Shown: piece after piece, positions 35,801-43,036 of the stretch | How the letters are laid out: each line of letters opens with the position of its first letter | How positions within the stretch are numbered: the stretch's first letter is position 1 | Assembly: GCF_051903925.1 (NCBI RefSeq) | Contig: NZ_CP173678.1 | Coordinates: forward strand, 4,650,001 to 4,714,000 | From: G051903925 sp051903925 | GTDB taxonomy: Bacteria; Pseudomonadota; Alphaproteobacteria; Zavarziniales; Zavarziniaceae | DNA: 64,000 nucleotides | Reading direction: 5' to 3' | Translations under genes and position numbers: made by a program | The notes under the pieces: model-generated | Told to the model about the DNA's origin: nothing | Databases searched by the model: none | The model's input: the letters and a program-made list of their open reading frames with translations, nothing else

Positions 35801-35986
35801 ATGGCTTCGACGATCACCGCGTGCGTGCTGACGATCATGAGCTGGGGCCCCGACGGCCAGCCCAGCGTCACGGCCGAGAGCATGACCTGCAACACCTGCT
35901 CGGCCGTCATCACCCAGCTGAACGACTGGAACACGGAGCAGAAGGGCAAGGCATTCTCGGCCGCCTGTGTGCCGGCCGAGCAGTAG
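35801..35986 (+). CDS. Small hypothetical protein with a CxxC motif
   Basis: The 61-residue product has an N-terminal hydrophobic Thr/Val-rich stretch and a central SMTCNTCSAV segment whose CNTC pair could bind metal or form a disulfide; another Cys is near the C-terminus. No family is recognised. An excellent GGAGG precedes the ATG but lies partly inside a stem-loop. The convergent signal peptidase gene ends 17 bp downstream. Confidence 0.55.
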   Translation: MASTITACVLTIMSWGPDGQPSVTAESMTCNTCSAVITQLNDWNTEQKGKAFSAACVPAEQ

Positions 35987-36002
35987 CAGGAGCGACCGCG
36001 GG

Positions 36003-36695
36003 CTAATCCTGGCCGGCGTCGTACAGCCTGCGCCAGAGGCGCAGCGGATCGGCTGACCAGAACACGAGTACCGGCTCATGTCGCAGGGCTGTGATCGGCA
36101 CGAAGCCGATGTCCTGCGTTCGACTGTCGGCGCTGTTGGCCCGGTTGTCCCCCAGCACGAAGACGGTGCCGGGGGGCACTGTCATTTCGGCCATCGTGTC
36201 CAGGGGACCGTCGCCGTCGCTGCCCAGCAGGCGGATCGTTCGGCCATCGGCAAGCTCTTCCAGGATGAGCGGAACACCCTGCTCGTCGCCGCGCTGGCGC
36301 CGCACGAGAGGTGTCCCGTTGAGCACGACCTGCCCATGCCGCATGGCGATCCTGTCGCCGCCGAGCGCCACGATCCGTCTCACATAGGCGGCTCCCTGGG
36401 CATCGAAGACCACGATATCACCCCGGCCGGGCGGCTGGGCGTCATAGTCGCGTCGACGCGCCAGGATGTAGTCTCCCTGCCGCAGGGTCGGCACCATCGA
36501 CAGGCCGGGGATACGGAAGCCTTCCCATTGCGCCTGCACCTGGAGCCAAGGGCCAGGGACCAGCAGGCCAGTCCCGACACTCAGGCCACCTGCCATCGGT
36601 GCCGTCGCCAATGCGTCGACCGCCTTCGCCCGTGTCGCGACCGAGGCCAGTGCCACGGCGGCTAGGACTGCGCTCAGCCGTCTCCCCCAGGCCAC
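36003..36695 (-). CDS. Signal peptidase I-like protein with Arg in place of the catalytic Lys
   Basis: This S26-family protein of about 230 residues has the nucleophile box IPGLSMVPTLRQGDYILARR (Ser near residue 66) and box E (FVLGDNRANSADSR). In box D, the Lys of the usual K-R-x-x-G-x-x-G-D motif is Arg (YVRRIVALGGD, residue about 106), encoded by AGA, a codon rare in this genome. Signal peptidase I uses a Ser-Lys dyad, so activity is doubtful. An N-terminal hydrophobic segment could be a membrane anchor. I chose a GTG at 36695, 4 bp after the methyltransferase stop; a TTG at 36716 is also open. Confidence 0.78.
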   Translation of the reverse strand: MAWGRRLSAVLAAVALASVATRAKAVDALATAPMAGGLSVGTGLLVPGPWLQVQAQWEGFRIPGLSMVPTLRQGDYILARRRDYDAQPPGRGDIVVFDAQGAAYVRRIVALGGDRIAMRHGQVVLNGTPLVRRQRGDEQGVPLILEELADGRTIRLLGSDGDGPLDTMAEMTVPPGTVFVLGDNRANSADSRTQDIGFVPITALRHEPVLVFWSADPLRLWRRLYDAGQD

Positions 36696-36699
36696 GATC

Positions 36700-37467
36700 T
36701 CACCCCCGGCGGGCAAGAAGCTTGATGCCGGGCTTGATCGCGAGCCTTCGGCGCACGATCTGGAAGCCGTGGCGTTCCAGCAGCAGGACCAGATTGCGGC
36801 CCGAGAAATAGAGCAGGTGCGAGGGCGGGCAAAAGGCGTCCCAGCGCATCAGGTCGCGCGGCCTGCGCCAATGGCCAAGGTCGGGCGTGGTCAGGAACAG
36901 GACGGCACCCGGCTTCATCACCGCGCGCAGCTGTTCGACGAAGCCATTGGGATCGGGCGTGTGCTCGATCACCTCGGAACAATAGACAAGGTCGAAGGGG
37001 CCGCCCAGGTCGGCCGCGACGTCGCCCAGCAGGCCCTGCAGGAAGCGGGCCTTCGGGAAATTTTCCCGGGCATAGCGGACGGAGACGGCATCCGGCTCGA
37101 CCCCCACCGCCTCGAACCCCGCCTCGGCCGCGGCGGCGGTCATGAAGCCGGCATTGGCGCCGACGTCGAGGAAACGCCCGGAGCGGACGTGGCGGCGCAA
37201 CTGGCGCAGGCGGCCGCGGGCGCGCGCCAGCTTGGCCCCGGCCTTGGCGAAATAGCCGCTGGAGGCACCGTCATACGCATCGTCATAAAGGGCCGCTATG
37301 ACTTCCGTCCCAGGCATCGGATCGACGAAGGCAAAGCCGCATGCAGCGCAGCGCACCACCGCGAAGCCATCGCGCGCGGCAAATGGCCCGACGCGGCTGG
37401 AACCGCAGACGGGACAGGGCGCCCCCGGCTGGGCATTGGGCGGGACGGTCCCGGCGTCGGCATTCAT
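36700..37467 (-). CDS. Class I SAM-dependent methyltransferase with N-terminal zinc-ribbon-like motif
   Basis: The 255-residue protein begins with CPVCGS...CAACGF, a probable zinc-binding knuckle pair. A methyltransferase domain follows, with the SAM motif FLDVGANAGFMTAAAAEAGF near residue 100 and the post-motif DLVYCSEVIEHTPDP. This architecture is common in polysaccharide or natural-product methyltransferases. The substrate is unknown. The ATG at 37467 is used because upstream codons in the frame are non-conserved. It is followed tightly by the signal peptidase-like gene, suggesting an operon. Confidence 0.85.
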   Translation of the reverse strand: MNADAGTVPPNAQPGAPCPVCGSSRVGPFAARDGFAVVRCAACGFAFVDPMPGTEVIAALYDDAYDGASSGYFAKAGAKLARARGRLRQLRRHVRSGRFLDVGANAGFMTAAAAEAGFEAVGVEPDAVSVRYARENFPKARFLQGLLGDVAADLGGPFDLVYCSEVIEHTPDPNGFVEQLRAVMKPGAVLFLTTPDLGHWRRPRDLMRWDAFCPPSHLLYFSGRNLVLLLERHGFQIVRRRLAIKPGIKLLARRG

Positions 37468-37800
37468 GCGCGCAGTCCTTAGCGCCGGGCTGCAACCTTG
37501 CGCAAGGGGCGGCATTGGTCCGTCCGCCGCGGACGACCGCGCGCACATGCCTTCTACCCGCTGGCCGGATGCTCTATGCTCCACGATCCCGCTCCGGAGG
37601 TCCCGATGCCCGCGACCGATGCCGCATCAGGCCGACTTGCAGACAGACCCACCGCATGCGAGACCGTCACTGATGTTGTCCAGACTGCACTTCGCCAGGC
37701 CCGATCCTGTCGCGGCCGGTCATGTCCCGTCCGGTCGGCCCGATGGGTGGCCCGTCTGGCGCGCTTTGGTCCCTGATCCCCACATGACCCGTCGCGTCCC
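37468..37800. other. Divergent intergenic region between methyltransferase and olsB
   Basis: About 330 bp serving two divergent genes. Apart from a possible 56-residue coding sequence at 37606-37776, nothing distinct was recognised. No strong -35/-10 or sigma-54 element was found. Confidence 0.4.
37606..37776 (+). CDS. Possible small protein upstream of olsB
   Basis: The open frame encodes 56 residues (MPATDAASGRLADRPTACET...), rich in Arg, Ala and Cys. Its main support is a very good ribosome-binding site, CGGAGG five bases before the ATG. It shows no recognised domain, and the composition could arise by chance in GC-rich DNA. It might be a leader peptide or spurious. Confidence 0.25.
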   Translation: MPATDAASGRLADRPTACETVTDVVQTALRQARSCRGRSCPVRSARWVARLARFGP

Positions 37801-38670
37801 ATGGCGCTGCCGCAGCCGATGACCGTGACCACGGAGGCCGAGGCGACCGAACCGGTGGTCCTGCCCCCACCCGGTGTTGCCATGAGCAGCAGCGGCTCGC
37901 TGGAGGTGCGCCTGGCGGCCGACCCGCAGGAAATCGCGGCGGCGCAGGCCCTGCGCTATCGCGTCTTCTATGAGGAGATGGGCGCCGAGCCGACCGAGGT
38001 GATGCGCCGCGACCGGCGCGACTTCGACCCGATCGACGCCTATTGCGACCACCTGCTGGTGCTGGACCACACGCGGCCCGCGGCCGAGGCGGTCGTCGGC
38101 ACCTATCGCCTGCTGCGGCACGAAGTGGCGCGCGACCATGGCGGCTACTATTCCAGCAGCGAGTACGACCTGCACCGCTTCCTGGCCAATGTCCGGCCGC
38201 AGGACCGCCTGCTGGAACTGGGGCGGTCGTGCGTCGATGCCGACTATCGCACCAATGCCACGATCCAGCTGCTGTGGCGCGGCATCGTCGCCTATAACCT
38301 GGCGCACCAGATCACCTACATGTTCGGCTGCGCGTCGTTCGGAGGCACGGACCCGGACGCGATCGCGATGCCGCTGTCCTATCTGCACTACGAGTTTCCC
38401 TGCCCGGCCGAGATCGCCGTGCGGGCCAAGCCCGAACTCTATGTGCCGATGAACCGCCTGCCGCGCGAACAGGTCGACATGCGCGCGGCCCTGCGCGCCA
38501 CGCCACCGCTGATCAAGGGTTACCTGCGCCTGGGCGCCCATATCGGCGACGGCGCCGTGATCGACCGGCAGTTCCGCACGACCGACTGCTTCATCCTGCT
38601 GCCGGTCGCGCGGATCCGGAACCGCTACCATACCCACCTGGGGCGAAAGCCGGCACGGCCCGAGGTTTGA
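37801..38670 (+). CDS. olsB: GNAT-fold N-acyltransferase, OlsB-like
   Basis: The 289-residue protein is of the L-ornithine N-alpha-acyltransferase/hemolysin-like type: EIAAAQALRYRVFYEEMGAE, a charged DFDPIDAYCDHLLVLDH segment, VGTYRLLR, and LLELGRSCVDADYRTNATIQ with FGCASFGGTDPDA. OlsB transfers a 3-hydroxyacyl chain from ACP to ornithine in the first step of ornithine-lipid synthesis; O-acylation requires OlsA, which could be one of the acyltransferases nearby. It precedes DUF2093 and an LpxL-like gene in the same direction. Confidence 0.85.
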   Translation: MALPQPMTVTTEAEATEPVVLPPPGVAMSSSGSLEVRLAADPQEIAAAQALRYRVFYEEMGAEPTEVMRRDRRDFDPIDAYCDHLLVLDHTRPAAEAVVGTYRLLRHEVARDHGGYYSSSEYDLHRFLANVRPQDRLLELGRSCVDADYRTNATIQLLWRGIVAYNLAHQITYMFGCASFGGTDPDAIAMPLSYLHYEFPCPAEIAVRAKPELYVPMNRLPREQVDMRAALRATPPLIKGYLRLGAHIGDGAVIDRQFRTTDCFILLPVARIRNRYHTHLGRKPARPEV

Positions 38671-38689
38671 GCGTCACCACCTGCGTGCA

Positions 38690-38896
38690 ATGAGCAAGAC
38701 AATGGATTCCGCGACCAACCCCGCGCGCCTGCGCTATGAAATGGGCCGCTTCACGGTGCTGTGGCCGGGCTCGCACGTGGTCTGCGCCGTGACCGGGCAG
38801 CGCATTCCGCTGGAGGCGCTGCGCTATTGGAGCGTGCCGCGGCAGGAGCCCTATGCCAGCGCCGAGATCGCGGACAAGGCGCGCCAGGCCGACTAG
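38690..38896 (+). CDS. DUF2093 domain protein
   Basis: This 68-residue protein fits the small alphaproteobacterial DUF2093 family (YEMGRFTVLWPGSHVVCAVT, then GQRIPLEALRYWSVPRQEPY). Its function is unknown. It lies between olsB and the LpxL-like gene with short gaps of 19 and 24 bp, suggesting co-transcription with the lipid genes. Confidence 0.85.
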   Translation: MSKTMDSATNPARLRYEMGRFTVLWPGSHVVCAVTGQRIPLEALRYWSVPRQEPYASAEIADKARQAD

Positions 38897-38920
38897 GCAC
38901 CCCGTCCCGCTGCCGTCATC

Positions 38921-39823
38921 ATGGCCCTGAAATCGGGCGCGCCCGCGCGCGTCTGGCCCCTGCGGCGACGCATCCGCTGGGCCGTCGAGGCAGCCCTGGC
39001 CCTGCCGGTGATGGCCCTGCTGGGCGCATTGCCGCTGGATGCCGCGTCCTGGCTGGGCGGTGCCCTGACGCGCGCCGTCGGCCCGTGGCTGGGCCTGCAT
39101 CGGCGCATGGACCGGAACCTGGCGCGTGCCATGCCCGAACTGAGCCAAGCCGAGCGCCAACGCATCCTGAAGGGCGCGTGGGAGAACCTGGGCCGGACCG
39201 CGGCCGAGTACTTCCACCTGGAGGAACTGGACCGCAGCACCGACCGCATCACGTTCGAGGGCCAGGAGAATGTCGAGGTGGCGCGCCATGGCGCCAACGT
39301 CGCGTTCAGCGCCCACCTGGCGAACTGGGAGGTCGCCGCCCTGCCCGTCGTGCGCTTCAACGAGCGGATGACGCTGATCTATCGCGAGCCCAACAACCCC
39401 CATATCGGCCGCCGCATCGAGCGCATGCGCGAAAGCCTGGGCGAGGACCTGGTGCCCAAGGGGATGCGCGCGGCCGGGCAGATCCTTTCGGTCCTGCGCC
39501 ATGGCGGGCGCATCGGCGTGCTGATCGACCAGAAGATGAACAACGGGATCGAGGTGCCGTTCTTTGGCCGGCCCGCCATGACGACGCCGATCCTGGCGGT
39601 GTGCGGCCTGCGCTATCGCTGCCCGGTCATCCCCGTCCAGGTCGTGCGAACCCGGGGAGCGCGCTTTCGCGTGATCTACCACCCCGCCCTGGTCCTGCCC
39701 GAAGGGGGCGTCACCGAGGAGTCGACCCGCCTGGTCACCGCCCAGGCGACGGCGATGATCGAATCCTGGATCCGCCAGCACCCCGAGCAATGGCTGTGGC
39801 AGCACAAGCGGTGGAAGGACTGA
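38921..39823 (+). CDS. LpxL/HtrB-family lipid A or lysophospholipid acyltransferase
   Basis: The 300-residue membrane-bound acyltransferase has an N-terminal hydrophobic anchor, the catalytic HX4E motif in FSAHLANWEVAALPV near residue 130, and downstream family segments HGGRIGVLIDQKMNNGIEVP and FFGRPAMTTP. LpxL-type enzymes add secondary acyl chains to Kdo2-lipid IVA from acyl-ACP. The convergent lpxK, waaA and msbA genes support a lipid A role. Which acyl position is modified cannot be told. Confidence 0.87.
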   Translation: MALKSGAPARVWPLRRRIRWAVEAALALPVMALLGALPLDAASWLGGALTRAVGPWLGLHRRMDRNLARAMPELSQAERQRILKGAWENLGRTAAEYFHLEELDRSTDRITFEGQENVEVARHGANVAFSAHLANWEVAALPVVRFNERMTLIYREPNNPHIGRRIERMRESLGEDLVPKGMRAAGQILSVLRHGGRIGVLIDQKMNNGIEVPFFGRPAMTTPILAVCGLRYRCPVIPVQVVRTRGARFRVIYHPALVLPEGGVTEESTRLVTAQATAMIESWIRQHPEQWLWQHKRWKD

Positions 39824-39882
39824 AGAGGCCGGACAGCGGCGGCGCGCCCGTGTACCCTGGGCGCCCAGAATGGATCCCCGAC

Positions 39883-40044
39883 ATGCACGCTGACGCGCTC
39901 CCACCCTGCCCACCGTCCGTCGTCACGGCCACCACCCCGGACACCGTCCGGTTGGCCTGGGAAGCACCGCAGGTGCAGCGCATCCCGCTGGCCGAGGCGG
40001 ACTTCACGGACGGGCCGGCCTGGCGCTTCCTGCTCGCGTCCTGA
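39883..40044 (+). CDS. Possible small peptide gene, unknown function
   Basis: The 53-residue frame encodes a product with a Pro/Thr-rich N-terminus and a WEAPQVQRIPLAEADFTDG segment. This vaguely recalls the W-x-x-P-x-V-x-x-L pattern in leader regions of some RiPP precursors. No RiPP maturation enzyme is nearby and the ribosome-binding site is weak. It occupies the gap between the convergent LpxL-like and lpxK genes and may be spurious. Confidence 0.3.
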   Translation: MHADALPPCPPSVVTATTPDTVRLAWEAPQVQRIPLAEADFTDGPAWRFLLAS

Positions 40045-40050
40045 AGCGGC

Positions 40051-41025
40051 TCAGCCCGTCGCGTGACGGGCAAGGATGTCGCCCAGCAGGCGGTCGAGCC
40101 CCGCGGGCTCGGCCAGGCGAAGCGTGACGGGCAGGACCTGGACCATCGGCCGGGCCTCCGGCGGCAGGCGGACGGCGTCCTTTTCCGTCGTGAGGAGCAG
40201 GGCGTCCTGTGCCGCCGCGGCCTCCACCAGGCGCATCACCTCCATCGGCGCATAGGGGTGATGGTCGGGGAAGGCGACCTGGCCCACCAGCCGGGCGCCC
40301 AGGCCCGCGACCGTGTCGAAGAACTTCTGCGGACGGCCAATCCCGGCAAAGGCCAGGACCGGTCGCCCGGCCAGGTCCAGCGCACCCGCCAGCGGCTCCA
40401 GCGTGGCGCGCAGCAATGGCAGGCCCGCCAGCGCGGACGGCACGTTTCCGGGACCGACGAGCAGGACCGCATCGGCCCGCGCCGCCGCCCGGGCCGGCGG
40501 CTCCCGCAGGGGGCCTGCGGGGATGACCCGGCCATTGCCCAGGCCCACCGGCGCATCGACGACCAGGATGGCACCGGTCTTGGCCAATGCCGGGTTCTGG
40601 AAGCCATCGTCCATGACGATGACGCCGGCGCCGGCGGCGGCGGCGGCGGCGGCCCCCGCGACGCGGTCCCGGGCGACGATCGTGGGGGCATCGCGGGCCA
40701 GCAGTAGCGCCTCGTCCCCCACATGGGCGGCGTCGTGGCGGGCCGGATCGACCAGAAGCGGTCCGCGCGCGCGCCCGCCATGGCCGCGCAACAGGAACGC
40801 CGGCTCAAGCCCCAGGCCGCGCAGGCGCGCGGCGACAGCCCGGGCCGTCGGTGTCTTGCCGGCGCCGCCGGCCCCGACATTGCCGATGCAGATCACGGGG
40901 ACGGCCGCCCGTGCCGGGCGGGTCCAGGCCTGGCGCAGGGCACCGCCGGCCGCATTAACCCAGGCCAGGGGCTGCAGGGCCGCAGCCGGCCAGCCCCCCG
41001 TCGTCCAGAAGCCGGGGGCCCGCAC
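40051..41025 (-). CDS. lpxK: Tetraacyldisaccharide 4'-kinase LpxK
   Basis: The 324-residue protein has the LpxK layout: an N-terminal membrane-proximal helix, P-loop GNVGAGGAGKTPTARAVAAR near residue 48, DEALLLARDAPTIVARDRVA, the catalytic region VIVMDDGFQNPALAKTGAIL, and a C-terminal DHHPY motif. LpxK phosphorylates the lipid A disaccharide at the 4' position on the cytoplasmic face of the inner membrane. It is the last gene of the minus-strand lipid A operon. Confidence 0.94.
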   Translation of the reverse strand: MRAPGFWTTGGWPAAALQPLAWVNAAGGALRQAWTRPARAAVPVICIGNVGAGGAGKTPTARAVAARLRGLGLEPAFLLRGHGGRARGPLLVDPARHDAAHVGDEALLLARDAPTIVARDRVAGAAAAAAAGAGVIVMDDGFQNPALAKTGAILVVDAPVGLGNGRVIPAGPLREPPARAAARADAVLLVGPGNVPSALAGLPLLRATLEPLAGALDLAGRPVLAFAGIGRPQKFFDTVAGLGARLVGQVAFPDHHPYAPMEVMRLVEAAAAQDALLLTTEKDAVRLPPEARPMVQVLPVTLRLAEPAGLDRLLGDILARHATG

Positions 41026-41036
41026 CGCCCTGCCCC

Positions 41037-42302
41037 TCAGGCAGCCGGACCGGCGGCCAGCAGGGGGTCGAGGGCGGCCAGGGCGGCGTCCAGCACGCCC
41101 TGGGCCGCTCCTTCCGCCTTCTGCCGGGCAAGCGTGCCCGCCGCGGCCACCGCACCCGCATCGGCCAGCAGGCCGGCCAGGCGGGCCTGCAGCGCCGCGT
41201 CGTCCGCAACGCGCAGCAAGGCCTCGCCCATCAGGTCGACCGTGCCGCCGAAATTCGCCATGTAAGGTCCCGCCATGACGGCACAGCCCAGGATCGCCGG
41301 CTCCAGCGGATTGTGCCCGCCGACCGGCACCAGCGTGCCGCCCATCAGCACCAGGCGCACGGCGCGATAGAACAGGCCCAGTTCACCCAGCGTGTCGGCC
41401 AGATACAGGCCGGCCGGGACGGGCAGCGCGTCCCCGCGCGCGCGCCTGGCCACGGGGCCGCCCAGCACCTCGGCCAGGGCCGCTGCCAGGGCGTCGCCAC
41501 GGCCGGGATGACGCGGCACGACAATCGTCAGCAGGTCGGGGAAACGGGGCAGCAGCGCCTGATGCACCGCGGCAATGCGGAGTTCCTCACCCGGATGGGT
41601 GCTGGCGGCCAGCCACACGGGGCGCCGGCCGATCTCCCGCGTCAACTGGTCGAGCGCGCCTGCCTCGAACGGCAGGGGGCTGGCGGCCAGCTTCAGGTTG
41701 GGCGCCAGCGCGACGCGCACGGCCCCCAGGTCGCGCAGGCGCGTGGCGTCCCCCTCCCCTTGCGCCAGCACGGCATCGAAGCTGGAGAGCAGGCGGCGCG
41801 CCAGCCCGGGCGCACGCTGCCAGCCGCGATGGCTGCGCACCGACATCCGGGCATTGAGCAGCGCCAGGCGCACGCCGCGGCCCTTAGCCTCCAGCAGCAG
41901 TGTCGGCCACAGCTCCGATTCGACGAACACCGCCAGGGCGGGTCGCCAATGGTCCAGGAAGCGCCGGGCCCAGGCCGGGCGGTCCAGGGGCACGAACTGG
42001 TGGATCGCCCCGCGCGGCAGACGCCTGGCCATCAGCCGGGCCGAGGTCAACGTGCCGGTCGTCACCAGGCAGGTCACGCCCTGCGCCTGGTAGTGCTCGA
42101 CCAGGGGGAGCAGGGACAGCGCCTCCCCATTGCTGGCGCCGTGGAACCAGGCGACGGGGCCGGCCGGGCGGGGGACACTGGCGATGCCCTTGCGCTCGGC
42201 CAGGCGGGCGGGGTCCTCCTTGCCCTGGGCCACGCGGCGGCGCAGCCACAGCGAGAGCAGCGGACCGCCCAGGGTGGCCAGCGTGCGCCAGGCGCCGATC
42301 AT
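41037..42302 (-). CDS. waaA: 3-deoxy-D-manno-octulosonic acid (Kdo) transferase WaaA
   Basis: The 421-residue GT30 glycosyltransferase has an N-terminal membrane segment and the active-site region WFHGASNGEALSLLPLVEHY (with Asn where many have Val), plus VFVESELWPTLLLEAKGRGV, the donor-binding HPGEE motif, and VPVGGHNPLEPA. WaaA adds Kdo to lipid IVA. The ATG at 42302 overlaps the DUF374 stop codon by 4 bp, and lpxK follows 11 bp later. Confidence 0.94.
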   Translation of the reverse strand: MIGAWRTLATLGGPLLSLWLRRRVAQGKEDPARLAERKGIASVPRPAGPVAWFHGASNGEALSLLPLVEHYQAQGVTCLVTTGTLTSARLMARRLPRGAIHQFVPLDRPAWARRFLDHWRPALAVFVESELWPTLLLEAKGRGVRLALLNARMSVRSHRGWQRAPGLARRLLSSFDAVLAQGEGDATRLRDLGAVRVALAPNLKLAASPLPFEAGALDQLTREIGRRPVWLAASTHPGEELRIAAVHQALLPRFPDLLTIVVPRHPGRGDALAAALAEVLGGPVARRARGDALPVPAGLYLADTLGELGLFYRAVRLVLMGGTLVPVGGHNPLEPAILGCAVMAGPYMANFGGTVDLMGEALLRVADDAALQARLAGLLADAGAVAAAGTLARQKAEGAAQGVLDAALAALDPLLAAGPAA

Positions 42303-43036
42303 GGCGGGGGCGCCACGGCCGGCGGGGCCGGCGCCACGGGGTCCATGCCGCACAGGCGGTCGGCCTCCGCGCAGACGGCGTTGATGGCGTCCTCGATCTC
42401 CTGGCGCTTGGCCTCCGCCTGCTCAGGCGTCAGGTCGCGGGGCACGGTGATCGGTTCGCCCCAGACATGGATGCCGCGCTGGAAGGGCCAGGCGACCACG
42501 AAGCGATCCCATGAGCCCAGGCGCTTTGACCGGGTCGCCGAGAATGTCGTGGGCACGACGGGCACCCCGGCCAGCCGGGCCAGGCTGACCACGCCTTCGC
42601 TGGCCCGCATGCGGGGACCGCGCGGGCCGTCCGGCGTGATGCCCACGACTTCGCCCCGGCGCAGCGCCTTGATCATCGCGCGCAGCGCCGTGTCGCCCCC
42701 CTTGCTGGTGGAACCGCGCACGGTGCCGATGCCGACACGGTGCATGGTCCGGGCGATCAGCTCGCCGTCCTTGTGCTGAGAGATCAGCATGTTGAACCGG
42801 ACATGGCCATGCGGCCACCAGGCCGGCGGCATCAGCAGCATGCGCCCGTGCCAGAAGGCCACCAGGAAGGGCTGGCCCTGCGCCACCAGGCCGGCCGGAA
42901 CCTCCCCCCGGATCGTGGTCCAGCGGCTGGTCGCCCAGACCAGACGGATATAGAGGGCGGCGATCCGCACCAGCAGGCGCTGCGACAGGCGCAGCGGCGT
43001 CACCTCCTGGTCCAGGCCCGCGGGGGCGTCAGCCAT
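42299..43036 (-). CDS. DUF374 lysophospholipid acyltransferase family protein
   Basis: The 245-residue protein carries DUF374/PlsC-like motifs FLVAFWHGRMLLMP (HX4D-like box), GSTSKGGDTALRAMIKALRR and GITPDGPRGPRM. The family is linked with lipid A or phospholipid acylation in alphaproteobacteria, though its exact acceptor is not established. The ATG at 43036 overlaps the end of the msbA-like gene by 8 bp. It sits between msbA and waaA in the operon. Confidence 0.87.
   Translation of the reverse strand: MADAPAGLDQEVTPLRLSQRLLVRIAALYIRLVWATSRWTTIRGEVPAGLVAQGQPFLVAFWHGRMLLMPPAWWPHGHVRFNMLISQHKDGELIARTMHRVGIGTVRGSTSKGGDTALRAMIKALRRGEVVGITPDGPRGPRMRASEGVVSLARLAGVPVVPTTFSATRSKRLGSWDRFVVAWPFQRGIHVWGEPITVPRDLTPEQAEAKRQEIEDAINAVCAEADRLCGMDPVAPAPPAVAPPP

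Noticed and set aside
36716..37554. Overlapping plus-strand frame opposite the methyltransferase (36769-37482)
   Set aside because: It is a shadow of a gene with clear SAM-binding and zinc-knuckle motifs.
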